DNA from: VFMC01 sp050248155
Lineage (GTDB): Bacteria; Actinomycetota; Acidimicrobiia; Acidimicrobiales; Ilumatobacteraceae
Assembly (NCBI GenBank): GCA_050248155.1
Contig: JBFWSW010000009.1
Location: 1-64,000, forward strand
Direction of reading: 5' to 3'
DNA: 64,000 bases
The first letter of the stretch is position 1, and every line of letters begins with the position of its first letter. The notes beneath the pieces were generated by a model. It was not told the DNA's origin. It searched no databases and saw nothing but the letters and a program-made list of their open reading frames with translations. Both the position numbers and the translations under genes were made by a program. Below are positions 34,774 through 42,728 of the stretch, in pieces.

Positions 34774-36944
34774 GCGCACCGCGCGCGGGCGACCGGTTCC
34801 TCGAGATGGACCTCACGTGGTTCGATCCGGCGGCACCGTTCGGGCCCCAGCTCGACGTGCTGCTCGACCGCGTCGCACCGATGCTCACCGACGTGTCGGG
34901 TCGACGAGGGATCTTCTTCAACCTCGGCTGGCTGGTCGACGTCGTCACCGATTGGACTGGCGACGCAGGGCAGCCCATCCCCACACGCAGTCGCCGGACG
35001 GCGGCATGGGCGAGCTGCACGTATGCCCGCCTTCGTGAGTTCGTCGACGAGCTGCTGGCGGCAGCCGCAGCGCGGGGCATCCCCGACCTCGTTCCCGGCA
35101 TCCTGTTCGTCAACTGGGCCCACGTCGTCTGGCCGCCGGAGCTCAAGATCTACGACTTCGACAGCGACTGGTACGACCGGCACCCCGAGCTGTACGAGCC
35201 GCCGCACTCCTTCATCGGCATGCCCGAGCTGTTCCCCATCAACCGGTTGCACGCCGACAGCTATCCGTACGCGACGTCTCCCGGCGGTGTCACCGAAGGT
35301 CAGACCTTCGGGTCGCTCTTCGGCGCGCAATGGGCGAGCTTCGCCACGTTCACCGGGTTCCGCGCCGTGCTGCTGCGTGACGGGTTCTGCGGCCCGATGA
35401 TCTACACGCGCAACGGACCGTACGGCACCTCCGCGCCGACTGATCCCGCGGTCGTCGCTGCCTTCAGCGACAGCGTCCGGCAACTGTTCCGCGAGGTGAA
35501 GCAGGCGGCGCCCGACCACCTCGTGTTCGGCTACTCGAGCGCGATCAGCCCGGTCGCCGACTGGCGGGTCGGCTGCGTCGACTTCGAGGCGCTGGTGGCC
35601 GACGGTTTCATCGACGGGTGGATCGAGCAGACGTGGGGTGGTGCCTGGCAGGACTGGTGGCACCAGCTCTGGAAGGGCTGGACCTTCCAGACCGCGAACC
35701 TGTTGACGCGCAACGCGATGATCCAGCGCGCCAACGAGCAACGCACCGAGCCGTGCGTTTTGCTCCACCTGGTCGAGACGTGGGACGGATGGGAGCACTG
35801 GGACACCATCCACCAGGTCCCCGGCAAGCTCACCTGGGGGGCGTGGGCGTTCGCTCATGCCAGCGCGCTCACCCCGGCCGGACCGCGCCCGAGCGACGGT
35901 GCCTACGTGTCGTGGCTGAACAACGGCCACATGGATCTGCTGTCCGAGGACGACGTCGAGTTCGTCAGGGGACTGCTCGATCGCACGGAGACCAGCGCCG
36001 CACACCTCGACGCGGTGTACGGACCGTCACTCGTGTACGACCGGGCCACGATGGAGCACCTCGCCACCACCGATCCCGCTGCCAACGTCGGCGAGTGGAT
36101 CGACGACCAAGCAGGGCTGCTCATGAAGTGGGGCACGCCGATCCTCTCCGCCACCAGATCGGAGTGGTTGGGCGGGGTCGGTGACGATCGAACGTTCATC
36201 GCCCAGCCGTCGATGGCGACGGCCGACGGTCAGCTCCATCCGTTGGCGTCCGCCACCGACGTGCTCGTTGTCGGGCGCGCCGACGTGATCGCACCGGAGC
36301 TGCGCGAGCGAGCCGGCGTCGAGGCGACCGGTGGGGTGCTCGAGGCCGAGTTCTGGGTGTGCACCGGCGATCGCGGTGACGCGCCGCCATGGGATCGGCC
36401 GTACCTTCCAGAACACGTCGCGGTCACGGCCGCGAGCGATGCGGAGGTCCTGTACCACAGCTCGGCCACGCCGCTGCTCGTTCGTCGTGACCGATGGGCG
36501 TGGTGGCAGCCGACCGACTGGTCCGAGCCGTTCAACCAGTTCGTGCCGAAGTACCAGGTCGGCTCGACGTATCCGGCATATCGGGTCGCGGTGATGCTGG
36601 CCGGTGCCGCAGCGCGTGCCGGGCGCAGCCACGTCGCCGGTGTGGCTCGGCCGCTGCCGGTCGCGTTCCACGCGTGGCGCAGCGCTGGCGTCGTCCACGT
36701 CCTGCTCGGCAACCTCGAGACGGGCGAGTTCGGCGACTCGCGGCTCGAGCGTCAGGTCGAGCTGCGACTCTCGCGTCGAGAGCTCGGCCCGCCCGAGGGT
36801 GATCTGGTCCTCCGCCGGCTCGACGGCACCGGGCCCGACGAGGTCGCGCTCGCACGCATCGACGACGTCATGTCACGGGCCGCCGTCACCCTCGCGCCCG
36901 AGTCCGCCGTCGTCTACCGGATCGTCGCTTCGGGGTCGGCCTGA
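34770..36944 (+). CDS. Uncharacterised glycoside-hydrolase-like protein, paralogue B
   Basis: A 724-residue cytoplasmic protein clearly homologous to the product at 28809-30875 along its length. Shared blocks include LTWFDP/LDWFEP at the start, YDRHPELYEP, DGFCGPMIYTRNGPYG, EQTWGGAWQDWW (286-297), LVETWDGWEHWDT (335-347), LMKWGTPILSAT and LLGNLETGEFGDSR. Residue 286 is Glu here and Asp in paralogue A; the Glu of ETWDGWE is kept (336). Family not recognised. Starts inside the ATGA overlap with the FAD gene. It ends the operon and is convergent with the ParA-like gene, 17 bp apart. Confidence 0.72.
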   Translation: MSAPRAGDRFLEMDLTWFDPAAPFGPQLDVLLDRVAPMLTDVSGRRGIFFNLGWLVDVVTDWTGDAGQPIPTRSRRTAAWASCTYARLREFVDELLAAAAARGIPDLVPGILFVNWAHVVWPPELKIYDFDSDWYDRHPELYEPPHSFIGMPELFPINRLHADSYPYATSPGGVTEGQTFGSLFGAQWASFATFTGFRAVLLRDGFCGPMIYTRNGPYGTSAPTDPAVVAAFSDSVRQLFREVKQAAPDHLVFGYSSAISPVADWRVGCVDFEALVADGFIDGWIEQTWGGAWQDWWHQLWKGWTFQTANLLTRNAMIQRANEQRTEPCVLLHLVETWDGWEHWDTIHQVPGKLTWGAWAFAHASALTPAGPRPSDGAYVSWLNNGHMDLLSEDDVEFVRGLLDRTETSAAHLDAVYGPSLVYDRATMEHLATTDPAANVGEWIDDQAGLLMKWGTPILSATRSEWLGGVGDDRTFIAQPSMATADGQLHPLASATDVLVVGRADVIAPELRERAGVEATGGVLEAEFWVCTGDRGDAPPWDRPYLPEHVAVTAASDAEVLYHSSATPLLVRRDRWAWWQPTDWSEPFNQFVPKYQVGSTYPAYRVAVMLAGAAARAGRSHVAGVARPLPVAFHAWRSAGVVHVLLGNLETGEFGDSRLERQVELRLSRRELGPPEGDLVLRRLDGTGPDEVALARIDDVMSRAAVTLAPESAVVYRIVASGSA

Positions 36945-36961
36945 TCCGGGGCGCGTGCGGC

Positions 36962-37705
36962 TCAACTCCACAGCCGTGTCGCCACGTCGGCCCACAGCGA
37001 GCGGAACGACTCTGCGGCGGGCGTCGCCGGGGCGAACACGCCGACGGGCGCGCGGGCCACGCCCATCTGCTCGATGACACTCGCGCTGGGGATCGCCGTC
37101 GGGAGGAACCCCGGCACCGTCTCGGTCAGCTCGCGCACCACGTCGCGATGGAGCCGTTTGCGACGGTCGACCATCGACGCGAACGGCAGCATCAGTGGGC
37201 GGTCGGGCAGCTCCCGCAGGAACTCCGCCAGCTGATCGAGCGTTCGCCGCGACAGCGTGGTGGGGATCGTCGGTACGAGCAGGGCGTCGGACGCGGCGAA
37301 CACGCTCTCGCTCGTCAGGGTGATGCCTGGCGCGCAGTCGAGGATGGCGATGTCGTACGCCTCGTCGAGCGGATCGAGCAGCTCGCGCAGCCGACGCGTG
37401 GGCTGGGCGGTGTCGTCGAGGTGGAGGTCGAGGTGGCGCAGCGAGAAGTCGGCCGGCACGAGGTGCAACCCGCTCTCGTCGCTGGCGCGGATGTGTGATT
37501 CGAGCTCGCCCCGCTTGCTCGCCAGACGCGCGGCGCCACCTTTCACCCGTGCTTTGATCCGCAGCGAGAAGGTGGCTGCGCCCTGCGGATCGAGGTCCCA
37601 CAGCAGCACGCGAGCTCCCATCGTGGACGCGACGTAGGCGAGGTTCACCGCAGCCGTCGTCTTCCCCACCCCACCCTTGATGCTGTAGGTGGCGAGCACC
37701 TTCAC
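36962..37705 (-). CDS. Orphan ParA/MinD-family ATPase
   Basis: A 247-residue deviant-Walker ATPase. KGGVGKTT at 10-17 carries the signature lysine; LLWDLDPQGAAT and YDIAILDCAPGITLTSESVFAASDALLVPTIPT are the following ParA motifs. There is no N-terminal HTH and no ParB or parS nearby, so it is not a chromosome-partition locus. The GTG start overlaps the stop of the CYTH-CHAD gene by 4 nt, so the two proteins are co-translated. Small ParA homologues of this kind position cargo such as carboxysomes or chemoreceptor arrays; the CHAD partner suggests a polyphosphate-related cargo (inference). Confidence 0.88.
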   Translation of the reverse strand: MKVLATYSIKGGVGKTTAAVNLAYVASTMGARVLLWDLDPQGAATFSLRIKARVKGGAARLASKRGELESHIRASDESGLHLVPADFSLRHLDLHLDDTAQPTRRLRELLDPLDEAYDIAILDCAPGITLTSESVFAASDALLVPTIPTTLSRRTLDQLAEFLRELPDRPLMLPFASMVDRRKRLHRDVVRELTETVPGFLPTAIPSASVIEQMGVARAPVGVFAPATPAAESFRSLWADVATRLWS

Positions 37706-39240
37706 GAGCGCAGCCCTTCGAGGGCTGCGTCGAGGGCGCGGCGCGTGCGCTTGCGGTCGTAGTCGCCGAACCGCTCGGCGAACTCGGCACGAGTCGCGAC
37801 TCGTATCTGCTCGAGACGTTCGGTCAGCTGACCCATCGCCAGCAGCGTGTCCGGCGCGCAGCCCGGCTGACGATGCAGCTCGTCGGCGATCTCGCGGATG
37901 AGCGCGACGTGCACCTCGGCGTCCTGGTGCGCCCCGAGGTTGTCCTGGAACGCCTTCAGCCGCTGGACGAACTGCTTGCGTGCCACGTCGGGCATGAGGC
38001 TCCCGAAGCACTCCAACAGGTACCGGAGCTTCTTCGCGTCCTTGCGCAGGTCGTGCACCTGCTCGGCGGGGGAGGCATCGTCGATCATCCGGCCGTGCTC
38101 GACGAGCCTGCGGTGTGCCTTGCGCACGAGTCGGTCGACGACTGGTCCGAGGGGCTCGTGACCGTGGCGCCCTTGCGGCTCGAGGTGCACCATGCTCGAC
38201 AGCCGGTGGCGCCACCAGGCCATCAGTCGATCTGCATCCTCGGATCGAAGGCGCCGGGCCAGCTCACGATGCGCCCGCTCGGACCGAACCTCGAGCAGTG
38301 TCCGCACCGGTTCGAGCGCGACGATCGCTTCGGCTCCCAGCGGTCGGGCGTACCCGTTCCACTCGATCAGGTAGACGTCGAGATCGCGCGCAGGTCCGGT
38401 GAGGCCGCCCAGCCATGCGAAGCGCTCACGAGCGTGAGCGACGACCTCGGGCGGCAGCAGGGACTTGCCCTCGCCGAGCAGCGCTCGGGTGCGGCGGATG
38501 GCGACGCGCAGGTCGTGGAGGAACTCGGGGTCGATCTCGTCGATCGTTCCCTGCCAGTTCGCCTCCATCGTCGTCGTCAGGTTGGTGAGGACGTCGCGCA
38601 GGCCGTCGACTGCCGGCATGTCTCGATCGAGCGGCACCGTGGGCGAGTCGCGAAAGCCCTCGAGCGCGACGCCCGCCGCGTCGAGCAGGGCGGTCGTCGC
38701 TCGATGGGCGACGCGGTCGAGGCCGAGACCGTCGAGGGCCTCGAGCACGTGTGTCATGTGCTTCGGGAAGCCGACCGAGCCCTGGAGCTCGAGCACGCAG
38801 CGCGGCGTCGTCAGGGGCGCGCCCTCCGCCCTTGCGTCGTCGAGCAGCGCGCCGCTGACGACCGCCTTGCCGGAGGAGTCGCGGAGCACGATGGGTGTCA
38901 TCGTCGCCGTCAAGGTCGCCTGGGTGAGCAAGGCGCGCACCTCGCTGATCCGTGCGACGCGGGTACGAAACGGTCCGGGCGGGAGGTCGTGGGCGAATCC
39001 GGGTGCGTCACCGCTGTGCAGCAGACGGGCGGGAACGACGCCGTGGCCGCTCAACACGAGCTCGTTCCCGTCGCGCAGCTCGAGGCACAGACCCTCGTCG
39101 TGGATGCGGCCGTCGAAGGTGTCGAGCACGGTCGTGGTGAACGGCCGAGGCGCACCCAGGTCGAACCCGGCAGCAACGAGCGCGGCGACGACAGCAGGCC
39201 GCTCGAACCCGACCAGGAACGAAAACGCGTCGGACGTCAT
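37702..39240 (-). CDS. CYTH-CHAD domain protein
   Basis: A 512-residue protein with a CYTH-like triphosphate tunnel domain (about 1-190: VLDTFDGRIHDEGLCLELRDG, RCVLELQGSVGFPKHMTHVLEALDGL) and a CHAD helical domain (about 205-500: EFLHDLRVAIRRTRALL, LTGPARDLDVYLIEW, VHDLRKDAKKLRYLLECFGSLM, LKAFQDNLGAHQDAEV). CHAD domains bind inorganic polyphosphate through conserved His and basic residues. The N-terminal ExExK motif of catalytic CYTH enzymes is not seen (FLVGFERP instead), so polyphosphate binding rather than triphosphatase activity is more likely. Start ATG 39240; a longer form to 39279 is possible. Divergent from the Nudix gene. Confidence 0.88.
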   Translation of the reverse strand: MTSDAFSFLVGFERPAVVAALVAAGFDLGAPRPFTTTVLDTFDGRIHDEGLCLELRDGNELVLSGHGVVPARLLHSGDAPGFAHDLPPGPFRTRVARISEVRALLTQATLTATMTPIVLRDSSGKAVVSGALLDDARAEGAPLTTPRCVLELQGSVGFPKHMTHVLEALDGLGLDRVAHRATTALLDAAGVALEGFRDSPTVPLDRDMPAVDGLRDVLTNLTTTMEANWQGTIDEIDPEFLHDLRVAIRRTRALLGEGKSLLPPEVVAHARERFAWLGGLTGPARDLDVYLIEWNGYARPLGAEAIVALEPVRTLLEVRSERAHRELARRLRSEDADRLMAWWRHRLSSMVHLEPQGRHGHEPLGPVVDRLVRKAHRRLVEHGRMIDDASPAEQVHDLRKDAKKLRYLLECFGSLMPDVARKQFVQRLKAFQDNLGAHQDAEVHVALIREIADELHRQPGCAPDTLLAMGQLTERLEQIRVATRAEFAERFGDYDRKRTRRALDAALEGLRS

Positions 39241-39317
39241 GTCGTCGGTGACGGTAGCCGCGCCATTCGAGCCGAACATCCGCGTGAGCGAGACCGTGCG
39301 TGCGTAACGTTCGCCGG

Positions 39318-39722
39318 GTGATCGAAGCCGCTGGCGGCGCAGTGTGGCGCCTCACCGAGGCATCCGACCTCGAGGTGCTGCTCGTGCATCGACCGCATCG
39401 CGCGGACTGGTCGTTGCCGAAGGGCAAGCGGCGGAGGTCCGAGTCCGCCGTCGACTGTGCGCTCCGCGAGGTGTGGGAGGAGACCGGGTTCCGCTGCGGA
39501 GTCGGGCCCGAGCTGCCATCGGCGCGCACTCGGGATCGCAAGGGTCGGTCGAAGCGCACTCGGTACTGGGCGATGCACGTGCTGGACGGCCGGTTCCGGG
39601 TGAACGACGAGGTGGACGAGATCTGCTGGTCGCGCGTCGACCGCGTCGGTGAACTGGTCAGCTACGAGCACGAGCTCGTGGTCGTGCAGGCGCTCGAGCT
39701 CGTGCACGCCACGGTCGGCTGA
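39318..39722 (+). CDS. Nudix hydrolase
   Basis: A 134-residue pyrophosphohydrolase. IEAAGGAVWRL begins the fold and the Nudix box is perfect: GKRRRSESAVDCALREVWEE plus TGF, matching Gx5Ex7REUxEExGU. WSLPKGK just before it is typical of the MutT1/Ap4A-hydrolase group; actinobacterial MutT1 has an added phosphatase domain, absent here. Substrates could be diadenosine polyphosphates, 8-oxo-dGTP or similar. GTG 39318 is preferred because a TAACGT box ends 7 nt upstream. Divergent from the CYTH-CHAD gene by 77 bp. Confidence 0.88.
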   Translation: MIEAAGGAVWRLTEASDLEVLLVHRPHRADWSLPKGKRRRSESAVDCALREVWEETGFRCGVGPELPSARTRDRKGRSKRTRYWAMHVLDGRFRVNDEVDEICWSRVDRVGELVSYEHELVVVQALELVHATVG

Positions 39723-39746
39723 CCATCGATCGGTCGATGACGCGAC

Positions 39747-39781
39747 GGTGCCCTCGGTCGAGGGGGTGGACCGAGGGCACC
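39747..39781. terminator. 13-bp perfect hairpin after the Nudix gene
   Basis: GGTGCCCTCGGTC (39747-39759) and GACCGAGGGCACC (39769-39781) pair perfectly around a 9-nt loop, 25 bp after the Nudix stop. No U-run. Confidence 0.65.
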
Positions 39782-39870
39782 GGGCAGCGCCCGATCGGCC
39801 AACCGGACGGACGTGCAGGACACGTTGTACCGCTGGGCACGCGGATCCGAACGTCGTGCACCAAGTGTTC

Positions 39871-39900
39871 ACCTGCTCGTCGTCGCGACGACGAGCAGGT
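39871..39900. terminator. Perfect 30-bp palindrome between convergent genes
   Basis: The left half ACCTGCTCGTCGTCG is followed directly by its exact reverse complement. It lies 38 bp past the stop of the minus-strand peptidase gene and probably terminates it, or works bidirectionally. The rest of the 215-bp gap holds only the hairpin at 39747. Confidence 0.5.
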
Positions 39901-39937
39901 CGTCAGGTTGGCGATGTCGGTCGGCCGTCTCGTGGCG

Positions 39938-41539
39938 TCAGCGCGTCTGCGGGTGCAGAAGGCGCACGAGGTCGGCGGTCACCGCCGTCCTCGCCGTCGT
40001 CGCTGCCGTGAGGGTGACGGGCTCGGGCTCGGGAGCAGCTTCGCACGTCACGTCGGCGACCCTGCCGGGCTGGCGGGCCGGCATCGTGCCGTCGATGAGG
40101 TATGCGGCGAGCGCTTCGTCGGCGCACTGCACGCCGCCGAAGATGGTGTTCGCGTGCGTCGTGCCACCCTCGGTCGCGACGAGCGCTGAGGCCGGGAAGC
40201 GCTTGCGCACCTCGAGGCTGCCCTCGAACGGCGTCGCGGCATCGAGCGTCTCGCTGAACAGGAGGATCGGCGGCGCCCATCGGCCCTTCACGTTCACCGG
40301 GGTGCCCGACTTCGCCGGCCAGAACGCACACGGGGCGTTGAACCACGCGTTGCCCCACGTGAAGAACGGGGCGTCCTCGGCGACCTCGGTGTTGTCGCGG
40401 TGCCACGTCTTCCAGTTGCGCGGCCACTTGGCGTCGGTGCACTCGGTGGCGAGGTACATCGCATACCCGTTGTCATCGCCGGGCGTGTCCTGTCCGAGGT
40501 ACAGATCGGTTGCGGGACCGGGGTCGCCGCCGTTCACGAAAGCGGCGAACGCGTCGGCGGTCTCGGGCCACAGGAACTGGGCGTAGCCGGCACCGAGGAA
40601 GGCATCGGCCCACTCCGACGCGCCGAGCGCGCCCTGCGGAGACGCAGCCAGCTGTTCGAGCGCCGCGTAGTACGCAGCCTCGACCTCATCTGCCGTGCCA
40701 CCGAGCCCGTACGTGTCGTCGTGGCGGGCGACCCAGTCGAAGAAGATCTGGATCACGACCTCGAACGCGTAGTCCTGATCGATGTTCGCGTCGTACCAGA
40801 CCTGGCGTGGATCGACGTTGGCGTCGAGCACCATGCGCCGAACGCGCTCGGGATGCAACGTCGCGTAGACCTGACCGAGATAGGTCCCGTACGAGAAGCC
40901 GTAGAAGTTGATCTGCCGCTCGCCGAGCGCCTGGCGGATCGCGTCCATGTCGGCGACGTTGTCGGTGGTCTTCAGGTGCGAGAGCAGCCGTCCTCCCGCC
41001 TGGCCGCAATCACGTGCATAGCCGACCGATCTCCACAGCCACGCACCTTCGATCCACGGGCTCGTCGGCTCGTACCGCGGCCGGGGACCGGCCATGTAGT
41101 CGGGATCGCAGCTGAGAGCAGGCACGCTCGAACCGACGCCGCGGGGGTCGAAGCCGATCCAGTCGTACGCTGCCCCGGCGCCGCCCGGCACGAGGTCGCG
41201 CAGCACGCTGTAGATCAGGCCCGAACCGCCCGGCCCGCCGGGGTTCACGAGCATGATGCCCTGGTACTCCTCGTCGGGGACCGTGTGCTGCATGCGCGAG
41301 ACCGCGATCTGGATCTTCTCACCCTTCGGACGTCTGTAGTCGAGGGGCACGCTCAGCATGCCGCACTCCGCTCCGAACGCGACCAGGGTCTCGTCGGTGC
41401 ACGGGCCCCAGGTGACGGTGCCCACGCCCGGTATCGAACGGTCGGGGTGACCCTGAGCCGAGACGGGTGGGGCGACACTCGGCACCACTGTGACGATGAG
41501 TCCGAGGGCGATGGCGAACGACCATCGATGACGTCGCAT
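39938..41539 (-). CDS. Secreted S33 alpha/beta-hydrolase (tripeptidyl-aminopeptidase-like)
   Basis: A 533-residue exported hydrolase. A Sec signal peptide (RRHRW then FAIALGLIVTVVPSVAPPVSAQG) is evident, with AKAESAQ-type cleavage near SAQ. The fold has VNPGGPGGSG (oxyanion loop), GFDPRGVGSS, the nucleophile elbow FYGFSYGTYLG with Ser near residue 215, and a TAP-like C-terminal segment with SETLDAATPFEG (Asp) and EGGTTHANT (His). Homologues release N-terminal peptides or hydrolyse esters; the substrate here is unknown. A textbook AAAGGAG lies 7 nt before the ATG. Confidence 0.9.
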   Translation of the reverse strand: MRRHRWSFAIALGLIVTVVPSVAPPVSAQGHPDRSIPGVGTVTWGPCTDETLVAFGAECGMLSVPLDYRRPKGEKIQIAVSRMQHTVPDEEYQGIMLVNPGGPGGSGLIYSVLRDLVPGGAGAAYDWIGFDPRGVGSSVPALSCDPDYMAGPRPRYEPTSPWIEGAWLWRSVGYARDCGQAGGRLLSHLKTTDNVADMDAIRQALGERQINFYGFSYGTYLGQVYATLHPERVRRMVLDANVDPRQVWYDANIDQDYAFEVVIQIFFDWVARHDDTYGLGGTADEVEAAYYAALEQLAASPQGALGASEWADAFLGAGYAQFLWPETADAFAAFVNGGDPGPATDLYLGQDTPGDDNGYAMYLATECTDAKWPRNWKTWHRDNTEVAEDAPFFTWGNAWFNAPCAFWPAKSGTPVNVKGRWAPPILLFSETLDAATPFEGSLEVRKRFPASALVATEGGTTHANTIFGGVQCADEALAAYLIDGTMPARQPGRVADVTCEAAPEPEPVTLTAATTARTAVTADLVRLLHPQTR

Positions 41540-41620
41540 GACGTGCTCCTTTCGCTGCCGCCCTACTTGTCCAGTGGCCGGAATGTACCGCACCGAGAAC
41601 GGTGTCGAACCGAGGTGGCC

Positions 41621-42634
41621 ATGGCCGCGGTCGGCCACACTGTGAGGGTGGAGTTCGTCATCGCGCGCAACCCCGACACCGCGTCGACGCTGCCGTACCT
41701 CGTCCGCCTGCCGCTCGGACGCGAGGGAGTCGTGCTGAAGGTGCGCGACACCTGGCCGCGAACGGCGAAGGTGTACTGCCACCGCGCCGACGGCTGGTCG
41801 GATGACGTGGAGATCCTCGATCGGGTGCGTGTTCGCTCGTGCGTCCGGAGGGGGGCGGCGATCGACCTCGTGCTCGATCGAGGTCGGGAGAACCGATCGC
41901 AGTTCGTGTTCGCGATGGCGAGAGGCCGCGAGGTGATCTTCTGGCAGAGCGCTCGCACAGCGAAGCAGGCTCGCCCTGCCGTCAACGTTCCGACGGCGCG
42001 AGCGTCGGGTCGGGTGCTCGACATCGTGGTCGACAGCCACGAGCGCTACCCGTGGACGTTCTCGGCGCAGCAGGCGACGACTCGCCGCCGGGCGCTCGCC
42101 GCCGGCGACTACGCCGTCGTCGACGATCACGGCGTCGTGGCCGCCGTCGAGCGCAAGAGCCTGGCTGATCTGGTGGGCACGCTGACGTCGGGCAAGTTGC
42201 GCTACGTGATGGCCGACCTGGCCGCAGTGCCGCGCGCGGCGCTCGTCGTCGAGGACCGATGGTCGTCGGTGTTCAAGCTCGATCGGGTGCGGCCGTCGGT
42301 GGTGACCGAGGGTCTGGCCGAGGCACAGGTGCGGTTCCCGACGGTGCCGATCGTGTTCTGCGAGAGCCGTCAGCTGGCGCAGGAGTGGGCGTACCGGTTC
42401 CTCGGCGCGGCGCTCGCCCACCACGGCGAGCACGCTGGTGCCGAAGAGCTCGAGCGAACCCTTCCGGTCGCCGGCCCGCTCGCGCCCGCCGCGCCCTCGC
42501 CGGCCGAGATCCGCGCCTGGGCGCAGATGCAGGGTCTGCCTGTCGCCGCCAAGGGGCGGATCCGGCCCGAGATCGTCGCCGCGTTCGAGGCCGCGCATGC
42601 CGTCGGCCGAGGCCCGGAGTCAGCGGGTCGCTGA
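41621..42634 (+). CDS. ERCC4-type nuclease with Lsr2-like DNA-binding tail
   Basis: A 337-residue fusion. Residues about 1-130 are an uncharacterised beta-rich domain. About 132-260 form an ERCC4 (XPF/Mus81-type) nuclease: VVDSHERYPW and the catalytic ERK-x3-D motif (Glu177-Arg-Lys179, Asp183). The last ~45 residues (PSPAEIRAWAQMQGLPVAAKGRIRPEIVAAFEAAH) match the C-terminal DNA-binding domain of Lsr2, the actinobacterial xenogeneic silencer that prefers AT-rich minor grooves. It likely cuts branched or foreign DNA; the target is not known. GAGGT precedes ATG 41621. Monocistronic, divergent from the peptidase gene. Confidence 0.85.
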   Translation: MAAVGHTVRVEFVIARNPDTASTLPYLVRLPLGREGVVLKVRDTWPRTAKVYCHRADGWSDDVEILDRVRVRSCVRRGAAIDLVLDRGRENRSQFVFAMARGREVIFWQSARTAKQARPAVNVPTARASGRVLDIVVDSHERYPWTFSAQQATTRRRALAAGDYAVVDDHGVVAAVERKSLADLVGTLTSGKLRYVMADLAAVPRAALVVEDRWSSVFKLDRVRPSVVTEGLAEAQVRFPTVPIVFCESRQLAQEWAYRFLGAALAHHGEHAGAEELERTLPVAGPLAPAAPSPAEIRAWAQMQGLPVAAKGRIRPEIVAAFEAAHAVGRGPESAGR

Positions 42635-42728
42635 GTGCGAGCCCGGCCCGTCGAATCGGAGAACATTCACGAAACTGTGCCGCCGGCGCGTCCGGCGAGA
42701 ACCTCGGCGCCGGTACCGTCCCGCCGTC

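Noticed and set aside
36962..37705. Chromosome or plasmid partition locus
   Set aside because: No ParB-like gene or parS-type palindrome is present around the ParA-like ATPase.
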